Below are positions 22,438 through 32,702 of a stretch of DNA of 64,000 nt, piece by piece. How positions within the stretch are numbered: position 1 is the first letter of the stretch; each line of letters begins with the position of its first letter. Source of the stretch: Taxillus chinensis (lineage: Eukaryota > Streptophyta > Magnoliopsida > Santalales > Loranthaceae); assembly GCA_023512835.1 (NCBI GenBank), contig CM042091.1:18121506-18185505 (forward strand), read 5' to 3'. The position numbers and the translations under genes were made by a program. A model generated the notes under the pieces. The model did not search any database and had not been told where the DNA came from. It worked only from the letters and a program-made list of their open reading frames with translations.

Positions 22438-24084
22438 ATGATGCAGACCACAACAAAACCCTATCGCTCCCCTCCCCCTCTTATTTTTGAGGATCACAAT
22501 AATATTGGTCTCAAACAAGCCCTAGATTCATTCGCCCAATTGCTTCGCTCCAAAACCACCCCGTCTAGGCCGAAGGTCGTGGAATGCAACAAATTGTTGG
22601 GTTCAATCGTGAGAATGAAACATTACTCCACCGCCATCTCCCTCATCCTCAACCACGCCATGTCCCTGAATTCTTCATCATCTTCCTCTACTTCATCTCC
22701 GTCGTCGTCATTGCAAATCAACCCAGACGTCTATACATTCAATGTCCTCATCAACTGCTACTGCCGTCTAGATGGTAAGCTGGGTTATGCTTTCTCTGTT
22801 TTGGGTAGGATGTTGAAAGTAGGTCACTCACCCGATGCCTGCACACTCAGTACCCTCATAAGGGGCCTCTGCAGCTGCGATAGAACGCCCCAGGCGTTGC
22901 AATTATTTGACCAAATGGTACGGGATGGATGCGAGCCTAATGCGTTTTCTTACAACACAATCGTCAACGGCTTGTGTAAAATTGGGGACAATGTTGCTGC
23001 TGACCGGGTGCTTCGGATGATGGAAGAGAGAGGGTGTCCCCCCGATGTAATGACCTACACCTCGCTGATTTATGGCATGTGCAAGCTAGAACGTTGGAAG
23101 GAAGTTACGCGGCTGTTGGATGAGATGAAGAGTAGAAATATCAAACCGGATGAGTACACCTTTACCGTGTTGCTTGACTCGCTGTGTAAGGGCTGTAAGC
23201 TTGTTGAAGCTGAACATGTTTTTGAACTGATGAATGAACAGGGCCTACAGCCTGGCACTGTAACCTGCAATTCACTGATGGATGGGTACTGCCTGCAAGG
23301 GCACATGGAAAAGGCATTGAATGTCTTCAACGGCATGACTTGTAGGGGTTGCTTGCCGACTGTTCGTAGTTACAACATCCTGATTAATGGATTTTGTCAG
23401 AGTAAAAGTGTGGAAAAAGCCATCGAGCTGCTTGATGATATGTCTCAAAAAAGCATTACTCCTGATGTTGTAACTTTCAACACTCTTATCACTGGCTTGT
23501 GCCGAGTGGGCCGATCCTTAGAGGCCCTAAGCCTTCTTCAAAAGATGAAAACCCATGGGCTAGTTCCAGACATTGTTACATATTCTTCTTTGCTTGATGG
23601 CCTGTTCAAGAATCAATTGTTTGAGGAAGCTATGAAATTGTTTAAGGTGATAGAAACACGTAGTGAGATTCTTGATATGGTGACATACAACGTTCTTATT
23701 GATGGCTTGTGCTCAATGGGGAAAGTTGGTGATGCAAATGAAATCTTTTCTAGCCTCAAGAATAAAAAGTTACGACCCAATTTCTATACATACAATATAA
23801 TGATCAATGGGTTTTGTAAAAGTGGGCGGCTAAATCAAGGAATTGATTTGCTTGGAATAATGGAAGAGAGTGGGTGTGCCCCCACGAGTGTTACATATAA
23901 TATAATTATACAGGCACTTCTTCAATGCAATGACTTGTTGAGGGCAGAACAGTTTATTCGTAAAATGGCCAAGAACGGCTTTTGTGCAAATGCAGCCACC
24001 ATTGGTGTTTTACTTAAACTGGTGTCAACTGGTGGATTAAATAGGTCATTTATGGATGTGGTTCATTGCCCCGAATCAGAATAG
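22438..24084 (+). CDS. Pentatricopeptide repeat protein, P class, Rf-like (RFL) type
   Basis: PPR proteins bind organelle RNA one base per repeat and guide cleavage, stabilisation or translation; this RFL-type subgroup is mostly mitochondrial. The intronless frame gives 548 residues. After an N-terminal region with a Ser-rich stretch (residues 79-91) come twelve tandem 35/36-residue P motifs (about residues 98-518), then a thirteenth partial one. Typical words are DVVTFNTLITGLCRVGR, DMVTYNVLIDGLC and NKLLGSIVRMKHYST, the last a known RFL signature. No E/DYW editing domain follows. I chose the ATG at 22438 because an upstream in-frame ATG (22282) adds only an Arg/Glu-rich segment made from a GA repeat. 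A mitochondrial presequence is not obvious. At 548 residues it is close to the usual RFL size of about 600. The region upstream (22310-22355) is GA-rich and may be 5' UTR. Confidence 0.93.
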   Translation: MMQTTTKPYRSPPPLIFEDHNNIGLKQALDSFAQLLRSKTTPSRPKVVECNKLLGSIVRMKHYSTAISLILNHAMSLNSSSSSSTSSPSSSLQINPDVYTFNVLINCYCRLDGKLGYAFSVLGRMLKVGHSPDACTLSTLIRGLCSCDRTPQALQLFDQMVRDGCEPNAFSYNTIVNGLCKIGDNVAADRVLRMMEERGCPPDVMTYTSLIYGMCKLERWKEVTRLLDEMKSRNIKPDEYTFTVLLDSLCKGCKLVEAEHVFELMNEQGLQPGTVTCNSLMDGYCLQGHMEKALNVFNGMTCRGCLPTVRSYNILINGFCQSKSVEKAIELLDDMSQKSITPDVVTFNTLITGLCRVGRSLEALSLLQKMKTHGLVPDIVTYSSLLDGLFKNQLFEEAMKLFKVIETRSEILDMVTYNVLIDGLCSMGKVGDANEIFSSLKNKKLRPNFYTYNIMINGFCKSGRLNQGIDLLGIMEESGCAPTSVTYNIIIQALLQCNDLLRAEQFIRKMAKNGFCANAATIGVLLKLVSTGGLNRSFMDVVHCPESE

Positions 24085-24190
24085 GTGAGGTGAATCATTA
24101 GAGCTCTAAATGTGTTAATGTCATTCTCACTTGTCTTCTAATGTTCTGAACAGGTAAGGTGAATCATTAGAGCTCTAAATTTGTTGTTCT
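24085..24190 (+). repeat. Tandem duplication just after the PPR stop
   Basis: GGTGAGGTGAATCATTAG at 24084-24101 is repeated as GGTAAGGTGAATCATTAG about 70 bases later (from 24154), with GAGCTCTAAAT following both. The first copy starts AG|GTGAGG at the stop codon and the second is preceded by TCTGAACAG, so the unit is bounded by sequences like splice sites. Confidence 0.7.
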
Positions 24191-24540
24191 AGATGGTGGG
24201 AATCATTCAGATTCAAGCAACAAAGCAGGGAGCAGTTGTACCTCTGTTTCATTTGTGAATTTAACTGGAGAATGCCCTGGTGGAGGCTCATGTGAGAGCA
24301 GTTTTGAGGAAGAAAAAGAGATTGTTGCGCTGTGAATTCCAGAATCTTGTGTTAATTCTAGCATAATTTATGTCCAGGGTGAAGCAAATGGTGTGTTTGA
24401 ACCAAAAAGATGCTAGCTAGGATGTGGTTGAACTAGAAGGATGCCAAAGAAAAATGAAAGATATGTTTTCATTTCTGATTGTGCTTCTTGTAAATATTTG
24501 AAGTTGAAGAGTTTTTTTTTTGTGAATTTATATATAAGGT
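24191..24540 (+). other. Probable PPR 3' UTR and intergenic
   Basis: No coding region seen. Ordinary composition fits a 3' UTR, but no decisive poly(A) signal was identified. Confidence 0.35.
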
Positions 24541-24810
24541 TTTTGAATACCCATCGTGCATCCACTTCACCAAAGTGTGGACTAGGCAAAATTTTCATTC
24601 ATTCATTCCATGGGGGATTTTTCATATCCAAATTCCCATACAATTTTTATTTTATAGCTTACAAATCAATATTTAGACTTTGGTGCATATTGGCCATTTT
24701 CTCCACTTGTGTTACTATTTTCTCGATTTGAATACCTATTATGCATCCACTTTACTGAAGTGAGAACTAGGCAAAATTTTCATTCATTCCATGGGTTATT
24801 TTACATGCCT
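24541..24810. repeat. Direct repeat pair, about 185 bp apart
   Basis: Near 24544 and again near 24729 the sequence runs GAATACC..GCATCCACTT, then GACTAGGCAAAATTTTCATT or GAACTAGGCAAAATTTTCATT, then CATTCCATGGG. The two copies are clearly homologous and about 80 bases long. Confidence 0.75.
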
Positions 24811-24905
24811 TGAATGTGAGGATAAAATCCAATCAGTGGCTGAAACAAGGTTGGTTTGTTGTAAGTTGCATCTTCGCAGGCTTGTTAAGACCTTGTCCCA
24901 CCGGA

Positions 24906-25325
24906 GGTTTTTTTGTTATCGTGCATATAAACAATTACTTCCTGATTACTGAACTAGATGAATGACCGAAGATCAAGGCACCTCACATCTGTCTCCCCAG
25001 TAAATTTGATGTTGCCCAGCCACAAAATCTCTGATGGCAGAACCCTAATTTTGCCCTTTGGCCACCATTTCTTTAATCCGAGGATCAGTAAAGTAGTCAA
25101 AATGCCGCATTTTTGCATTAAAGCCTCAGTGTCTGCACTATGTTCATATACAATGGCTGCCTCTTCAGCTCTGTGCCCAATAATTGTAACATAGGAGTCC
25201 TCTTTCAGAATGGGATGAATTTCATAAACTCCATTTTGCTTATCCGCAAGGTACTTGGTTCCGTCATGTGGCTGTAGTAGTATAAAAAATACGTAATAAA
25301 AAAACACAGACCATGTAAAAATATT
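24906..25325 (-). pseudogene. Gene-like block, copy B, unidentified family
   Basis: On the minus strand a coding-like segment starts near 25270 with DGTKYLADKQNGVYEIHPIL, continues KEDSYVTIIG..AEEAAIVYEHSADTEALMQK, then changes frame. The neighbouring frame continues RHFDYFTDPRIKEMVAKGQN and a stop. Copy A (5990-6260) reads through this point in one frame (EALMPK..HFDYF), which shows copy B has lost one base in an A run near 25105-25115. It looks like the C-terminal exon of a real gene, but I do not recognise the family and no other exons are visible nearby. A 125-codon open frame that ignores the shift is probably not the true product. Confidence 0.55.
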
Positions 25326-25664
25326 ACACATAGATTAACACTGTCTTTTTATGTCGGTTCAAATTGAAAATAGATACAAATTTATAAGGTACATTTTACT
25401 AGTAGAAGAAAGGAAAGAAAAGACTTTCACCATCCCCTCAGAATCAATTGTTTTCAAATGGTAAGAACAAGTAAGTTTGATGATAGTTCAAAATTTATCA
25501 TTTTCATGCACAAAGTAGATGCATCCTTGGAAGGAGATCTTTTCCCTAGACTAGCACTCAAAAGCTATTGTTCTCTTGGAAGAATAACGAAAGCTCTAGG
25601 AGAGATGGGTGCTGTTTAGTCAAGGAATTAAGTATTGATATCTAATGGCCCTAAAATGCGAATA
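25326..25664. other. Intergenic, nothing seen
   Basis: Moderately AT-rich sequence between the two shared blocks. No frame, tRNA or terminal repeats are recognised. It has no counterpart in copy A, where Copia DNA occupies this position. Confidence 0.4.
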
Positions 25665-25975
25665 TATAAGATATATTGATAAATCGGATATATTGATATT
25701 GGTTTTAAAGACATGACGGATACTATGTGTTGGACATGAATATTTTCAATGAAACATTGTAGAACATTAATTGAAACAATAACACACTATTTAGAATCAA
25801 AACATGACAATTTAAAAGTATATATGATAAGGTTGTATTGTTGAAGGTAGAATAAAGTCGTTGCCGAAAACAATAGATTACTTCAAAATTTGTAATGTAT
25901 AACTTGTATATTTTTATAATACATATCATTTATAGTTTTACACAATAATAAATGAATAAAATAGTCAATATTTTG
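25665..25975. repeat. Dispersed block shared with 13370-13690
   Basis: Partner of the block at 13370-13690, in the same orientation and on the same side of the gene-like block, so the pair makes an ordered duplication. Confidence 0.75.
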
Positions 25976-26277
25976 ATATGTCAATATTCCCTCCACATTT
26001 TTCTCGTCAAAAAGTCAATTGTAATTATATATAAAAGTAGTGATCCCTCTGTTAGATTATTATTGTGTTTTTAATAATATATTATGTGACCCATGTAATT
26101 AAAGGGCTTATATGCTATTAATGGACCGCATGTGATTAAAAGACTGTTTCTAAATTAATGAAAGTCCGATGTGATGGTTGTTGGATTTAATAGAAATTGA
26201 AAATAGTAGGGTTATATATATACATGTATCCCTTCTCTTTCGCTTCACATAGGGTTTAACGCAATATAAAACGTACG

Positions 26278-27414
26278 TGTCACGTGTCGAATTTTCCAAC
26301 TCTGAGAAACCGGTTATTAATGCCCCATGCCTCGCACCTAGAAGGATAAGAGGTTGGTGAATGATCACCTAATAGGGCTCCTTCAAGGGTGCTACCCCAA
26401 ACCTGCTACAATCTCATACATGACATGCACAAGCCATATAAGAAAAATCACTCCATGTGATAAAACAATATTACGTGATAAATAGGATCACCAGTCCCAA
26501 AAACACGGTGTCTCAAATAAATACAACAATCTCAAGTAAATACATTAGTTTCAGTCTCATCAATTACAATGTCACAAATAAAATAACAAAACAAACACAC
26601 ATGCTTCCACAACGGTGAAACTTCCTAAAATCTGCTAGGTCCTGCAAAAAAAGACATTAAAGGCGGGTAAGCAAACTATAGCTTAGTAGGGGTTATGCCT
26701 CCCTAGACTAACCTAACATTTCCTCCACAATATGAACAATGTGAATATATGTGCTATGCAGTGTAGTTAAAATGATAATAAATAACATACGTGGTTCCCT
26801 TAATGGAACCTCAATCAATACTCGGATTCACTCTTGGACCGTCCCCTCAATGGGACCTCAATAACTCACGTCCATCCCATGGGCTATTCTCTCAATGGAA
26901 CCTCAATATCTCATATCCATCCCATGGACAGTTCCCTCAATGGAACCTCAATATCTCACACTTTCAAGCAAAATAGCAAAAAATACAAGCATCTCATGGA
27001 ACATATCTATTGAAGAACGACAATTTTCACGCATGTACCCCAATACACAACGCACATCAATATATTTCCATAACATCTCTATTTTATGTTTTACAACACG
27101 AAACGCGCACATACACACACACACACATATATATAAATAGATATACATATATACACCACACAATATACCCACCTTTAGATATACCAATGTATACATCTCA
27201 ATACCACATCTCACAATACAGTCTTCCCAAATCCGTGATGAAATTCCAATATTATAACATTGCACAACCTCTGAAATAGGCTCAAGATGACAGAACCACC
27301 TACCTCGAATCCGGTTGCGTTAGACTTTGAAATCGGAAGATCCTCCTTGGTATTGCTCCTTCGCACTAGATGTCGTCCACCCACGTGAATGCAACAGCAA
27401 CGATTGAGCACAAG

Positions 27415-27470
<56 letters not shown>

Positions 27471-28125
27471 TCGGCGGCTCCCAAATGAAAAGAAATCTAG
27501 AAAACCAAAACCTAAAATCACAAAATCGAATGATATATATTGAAAATACGCTGTCGCAGGGTTGACGTCGACCGAAAACACCATAGAATCGACCACATCG
27601 ACCACCTTTCTCGCATTGACCAGACACCCACGTCAACCAATTTCCACCTCGAACAAGGTCGATCTATAGCTGCGTTGACCACATTGACCTTATGTTGACC
27701 ACAGGTCAACTATCTTCCACGTTGACTAACACACATGGGAAAACTCTCTGGAAACTACTCTGGTTAACCTCGACCACGTCGACCACACATCGAAATTCAT
27801 CTCGTATCGATCAAACTCTCTGGAATCTCCTCCTGGTCGGCATCGACCACTCACCATTCCAGGTCAACCACATTAACCAAACCCACATTGACCAAGCCTT
27901 CACACGACGATCCATCGTAGCATCTCCAAAATAATTTGACTTCCGAGACGCTGCTCCAGAATCCGCACAACGGTGGCTACCCCCTTCACCCCTCCTCGTT
28001 GACCAGGCAGTGAGACCCCAGCCGAGGTGCTGCGCCCTTGGACTCCCACTAACCGTCTGAACAAGACCCTTTGGCCAAACGCACAAATGACTAACTCCTC
28101 AAATCCCCAAACACGAGTCATTACA
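26278..28125 (-). mobile_element. Gypsy element A, 3' LTR
   Basis: Starts TGTCACGTG and ends GAGTCATTACA, 1848 bases. It is followed directly by a purine-rich tract on the minus strand (28126-28140), which marks the internal domain of an element pointing left. It shares plan and ends with the LTRs of element B but is clearly diverged. It has a CT microsatellite at 27419-27460, AC/AT repeats near 27110-27155, and TTGACC/GGTCAA words at 27600-27900. The partner 5' LTR is missing. Confidence 0.8.
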
Positions 28126-29420
28126 TCTTCTCCCCATTAAGACTTTTCCTCCTCGAAAAGAAACAACATGCCAATGAAAACCACGAAGAATAACAAACAC
28201 ATGCATCCCATTATACATAACCATATGTCATAACACACAAATGGATCGTACATTGTACACACGTCACACAACAAGACTCATATCACAACTCAATAAAGCA
28301 TAGTACAAAACAAAACACACATAAAGGAATTCACAATGTGGAACAAGCATAAACGAATAACACACATGAAACAATGAAACTAGTACACATGAAAGGTAGA
28401 ACATACCAGTCTCCTTCCTCCTTTAAGACTGTTCACCCTCGAACAACTTAGGAAACTGATCGCGCATCATGAACTCTCGCTCCCAAGTCTCCTCTTTAAT
28501 ACCCCGATGTGTCCACAAAACATGAACTAATGGAATGGTTTTGCCACGCAAAATCTTGTCCCGTCTATCTAGGATCCCAATAGGAGTCTCCACAATAGTA
28601 ATATCATCCGCAATATCTAAATCTTCCCAAGCTATCACATGTGCTGGATTAGGATGGTATTTTCTCAACTGGGACACGTGAAACACATTATGTACTTGAC
28701 TTAAATGCGAAGGAAGCGCTAATAGATATGCCACAAGACCAACTTGCTCTAGGATCTAAAAAGGTCCAATGTACCATGGAGACAGCTTAGAACCTTTTCC
28801 AAAACGGTGATGCCATCTCCTCTGGGAAACTCGGAGAAACATGTGATCCCCATAGCAAACTCCAATGGTCTCCTCCTCCTGTTCGCATAAGATTTCTGTC
28901 TGCTCTGAGCTATTAGCAAACATTGCCGAATCACTCAAACTTTCTCTGTGGCATTCTGCACTAACTGCAGTCCCGACAAAACTGTTTCACCGGCCTTGGC
29001 CGAACACAGGGGTAACCTGCAAGGTCTACCATACAATGCCTCATATGGAGCCATCCCAATAGAGGCTTGATAAATGTTGTTGTAGGCAAACTCCACCAAT
29101 GGAAGATGGGTAGCCCACGAACTCCCAAAATCTATCACACAAGCTCTAAGCATGTCTTCTAACATCTGGATAGTCCTCTCTGATTGCCTATCAGTCTCGA
29201 GATAAAAGGTTATCCTCAAGCTCAACTCAGTGCCCAAAGCCTTCTACAAACCCTTCCAAAACTGGAAAGTAAAATGGGCATCTCGATCTGACTCAATAAA
29301 CACAGTCACACCATGCAATTTCACAATCTCATCAATATAAAGCTGACTAAGGCTATTCATGCTCCCTTTCTCCTTGATTGCCAAGAAATATGCTGACTTG
29401 GTCAAATGGTCCATAATAAC
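28126..29420 (-). pseudogene. Element A pol, distal part (integrase core and C-terminus)
   Basis: Minus-strand fragments in order. MDHLTKSAYFLAI at the right edge is the first catalytic Asp region of integrase. ESDRDAHFTFQFW carries the second Asp. YLETDRQSERT stands where PETDGQTER carries the Glu. LVEFAYNNIYQASIGMAPYEALYGRPCRLPL follows in parts, and [15 protein letters not shown] with ILDRRDKILRGK forms the C-terminal chromodomain-type tail (28423-28734). Stops and shifts interrupt it. The right edge is cut by element B; the matching upstream part lies at 37712-38735. Purine tract 28126-28140 is the PPT. Confidence 0.85.
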
Positions 29421-30578
29421 TGTCACGCCCCGAATTTCCAACCCGAGGAGACCGGAACGTGACCCTCCCTTTACCCGGGTTTGGATAAAAGGGATAGAAT
29501 ACAACATACACTTCATATTTTATTTTCAGAGATTAAAACCACATAATTATTAAATTCAAATCACATGCCTTTATTATGTTTCAAACTTCATTACAATATC
29601 CCCCCGCTGGGGTTACAAGGCCTCAACAAAATTACATAACGCAAAATACATAAAACAAAGCCACAAAAACAGAACTCTTCCACCTTGGTGTTCCCACCTA
29701 ACGCCTGTAGGTTCCTGCAAGAAAACACACCATAGTAGGAGGGGTGAGCATCCACAGCTCAGTAGGGATCATGTCTCCCCAACCCATCCCATGCTCCTAG
29801 CATCTACATGCCATGTGTACAAGTGCAGTGTCATGTTACAATAATTTCAACAGACAATAACAAACCACATCTATAGTTACAATTCTCCACCACACAAACC
29901 ACAAGTGATTTAACCGCCTCTTCAGGCCAATGATTTAACCGCCTCTCAGGCATAGTTTCCAAAGCCAGTCTCACTGACGTTAACTCAGCCTCTCAGGCTC
30001 CATAGTCAGTCTCACTGACATCAACTCAGCCTCTCAGGCTCCACGGGTACACAAGCATTGCCTCAGCCTCTCAGGCTTCTTAGGCTCCACAGACATAACA
30101 ACAAACATTTAACATATATCTCAGTTTTTCAAGCATAACAACAAACACTTAACATGCATGTCCACCCTAGTATAACATCAAACACCTAGCATGCATATCC
30201 TCACAGACATTACATCAAACACTTTTCAGGCATAACCACACTGGCATAACATTAATCGCATAACATGCATGGCCTCACAGGCATAATATCAAACACCTAG
30301 TGTGCAGTGCCACACAGGCCTAATCTCATCCCCATACATGCCACTGAAGGCCAACATCCATATAGGAGATCACACCTATATGGATTTACATATAATATAT
30401 ATATATCCAGATTTCGAAATCGACTACCACAAGGCCAAAACCTTGGGATAGGTACAAGGAAGAACAAAACCCCTACCTTGAAAACGTCCTCCTACTCTTG
30501 TTCCCGCGCTAGATGCCGCCCTTCCCACGCAAGATGCTCCGGCAGCAAGCCAGCAGCTCTCCTTCCTTCCCTCTCTCT

Positions 30579-30634
<56 letters not shown>

Positions 30635-31280
30635 GACGGCTGCAATGGCTGAAGAGAACCCTAACCCTAGAACAAGGAGTCTTCACTTCTATATATAGGC
30701 ATTACAGCAGCAAAACGACATAGTTTTGATTAAGTGAATCCCAGCATCAAAACGACGTAGTTTTGATCACACAAGTTGTAACCTTTCCGCACCCACACAC
30801 GACAAAATATCCACAATTCCAACATACCCCTTTAAGAAAAGATGTTTAGAATCACAAAACCAAGGTAACCATGCAAAAATATGGTTGCACGCCATATTCC
30901 CAATTGACATGCAGCTCCAAATGCTGTGAAATTCTACCCCAAGCTTCCTTGCATCATGTAGAAGGCTAATATGCAGAAAAATGCTTGCACGCCAATTGGT
31001 CCAATTGGCTTTCAAGGCCTTTGGCTCTGAAACTTCTGTGGGAGGTAGAAGACATCATTCTAAGAATCTTTTGGTCTGCATGCCAATTCATCTAAGCCCA
31101 TCTACTAGGTCAAAATCAACCTCCAAAACCGGACAAAACAGCCTAAAAACGCCTGTATATGCAAATAGCATCTTCCTAGGGCATAAAAGCATGTTAGCAA
31201 ACTCCCTAAAACCCAACAATTTCCACTCACAAGGCATCTTCGGTTAACTTCTTACATGCCGCAAAACACGGGTCATTACA
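29421..31280 (-). mobile_element. Gypsy element B, 3' LTR
   Basis: 1860 bases from TGTCACGCCC to GGTCATTACA, nearly identical to 35819-37706. In the element's sense it has a TATATATA box (30690-30698), a double telobox AACCCTAACCCTAG (30657-30670, shown plus strand) about 30 bases downstream, then a GA microsatellite (30581-30632). Two copies of a 41-bp minisatellite start at 29966 and 30007. Its left neighbour ATAAC (29416-29420) is one half of the target duplication. Confidence 0.92.
30657..30698 (-). promoter_or_regulatory. LTR core promoter: TATA box and telobox
   Basis: In the minus-strand sense a TATATATA box at 30698-30690 is followed about 30 bases later by TAGGGTTAGGGTT, at the place where transcription should start. 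The same arrangement is at 37070-37110 in the 5' LTR. Confidence 0.55.
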
Positions 31281-31296
31281 TCCTCTCCCCCTTAAG
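31281..31296 (-). promoter_or_regulatory. Polypurine tract of element B
   Basis: On the minus strand AAGGGGGAGAGGA directly abuts the TGTAATG start of the 3' LTR, the expected plus-strand primer for reverse transcription. Confidence 0.85.
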
Positions 31297-31529
31297 ACTT
31301 TTTGTCCTCGAAAAGAAACAACATGCAAGGAAAATAAACACATGCGGCCCATTTGCAAGACAGCGAGCCACAACGCCCAGATGGACTACACAACATAACA
31401 GGACATCTCAAACACATTTTGCAATCTCAAAACACATCTCAATAAAAATACCAGTTTACAAGTAGGAATACAAATACACCAAAGCATGAACCACAAGAAA
31501 ACACATCACTACAGCCACCTCCTCAATGC

Positions 31530-32702
31530 CACGGTGCTACCACAGCACGCGAACCAAAGGAATAGCACGACCACGCAAAAGCTTCTCCCGCCGATCTAGG
31601 ATACGGATAGGGGCCTCAACAACGGACATATCATCCTCAATGTCCAATGTCCCCCAATCGATCACATGAGTGGGGTCAGGATGATACTTTCTCAATTGGG
31701 ACACGTGGAACACATTGTGCACCCGACTCAATCGCGGTGGCAATGCTAACTGGTAAGCTACAGGCCTCACACGAGCTATAACCTCAAATGGACCAATGAA
31801 CCGGGGAGAGAGTTTGGAACCTCTCCCAAAGCACCGATGTCCATGTCATGGAGAGACACGGAGAAACACATGATCGCCCACAGAAAACTCCAAAGGTCAC
31901 CGCCGCTGATCCGCATAAGATTTCTGCTGACTCTGAGCTGATAACAACCGCTGACGGATTAACCGAACCTTCTCAGTAGCCTCGTGAACCATCTGTGGTC
32001 CCAAGAGAGCTGTCTCCCCCACTTCGGTCCAACACAAAGGTGATCGACACGGCCGCCCATATAACGCCTCAAAAGGAGCTATCCCAATGGATGCCTGATA
32101 ACTGTTATTGTAGGTAAACTCCACCAAAAGAAGGTGAGTTGCCCATGAACCCCCAAAATCTAGCACACAAGCCCTCAACATGTCCTCCAAAGTTTGTTTT
32201 GTCCTCTCTGTCTGGCCGTCAGTCTCAGGGTGAAAGGCTGTACTCAAGTGAAGTTTGGTCCCCATAGCCGCCTGCAAACCTGCCCATAAACGGGAAGTGA
32301 ACCTCGAATCCCGGTCAGAGACAACCGATGATGGTACGCCATGCAGTCTCACAATCTCGTTCATGTATAGCTGACTCAAGGTCCCAATGGAGTCCCGCTC
32401 GCGAACAGCAAGGAAATGGGCCCACTTTGTGAGTCGATCCACAATCACCCAAATTATATCTTTCCTCCCTATGGTGGGCGGAAGACCCATCATAAAATCC
32501 ATCGCTATGTGGTCCCACTTTCACTCCGCTATGGGCAATGGCTGTAACATGCCCGCCGGCCGTTGATGCTCAGCCTTCACCTGCTGACACGTGAGGCACC
32601 GCAAAACAAAGGCAGCCACATCGCGTTTCATCCCAGGCCACCAAAAATGTCCCCGAAGCGCATGGTACATCTTCGTACCCCCTGGATGCACAGCAACTCT
32701 AG
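31530..32702 (-). pseudogene. Element B integrase and C-terminal chromodomain-type tail
   Basis: In order on the minus strand: a zinc-binding HHCC segment (HPGGTKMYH.. LTCQQVKAEHQRP, about 32540-32690) and the catalytic core with Asp in WVIVDRLTKWAHF, Asp in VSDRDSRFTS and Glu region HPETDGQTER. EFTYNNSYQASIGIAPFEALYGR follows, then the tail [16 protein letters not shown] and [17 protein letters not shown] (31537-31770). An in-frame stop (near 32523) precedes the core and further breaks occur near 31780-31900, so the polyprotein is not continuous. The tail resembles Tekay/Del-type chromoviruses. Confidence 0.88.

Noticed and set aside
27366..27636. Arg/Glu-repeat protein frames on the minus strand
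   Set aside because: They are translations of the CT/GA microsatellite within the LTR of element A. The same artefact occurs at 30492-30686 and 36695-37099.
30307..30723. Leu/Ser-repeat protein frames, also at 36705-37136
   Set aside because: Plus-strand reading of the LTR microsatellite; duplicated only because the two LTRs are copies.
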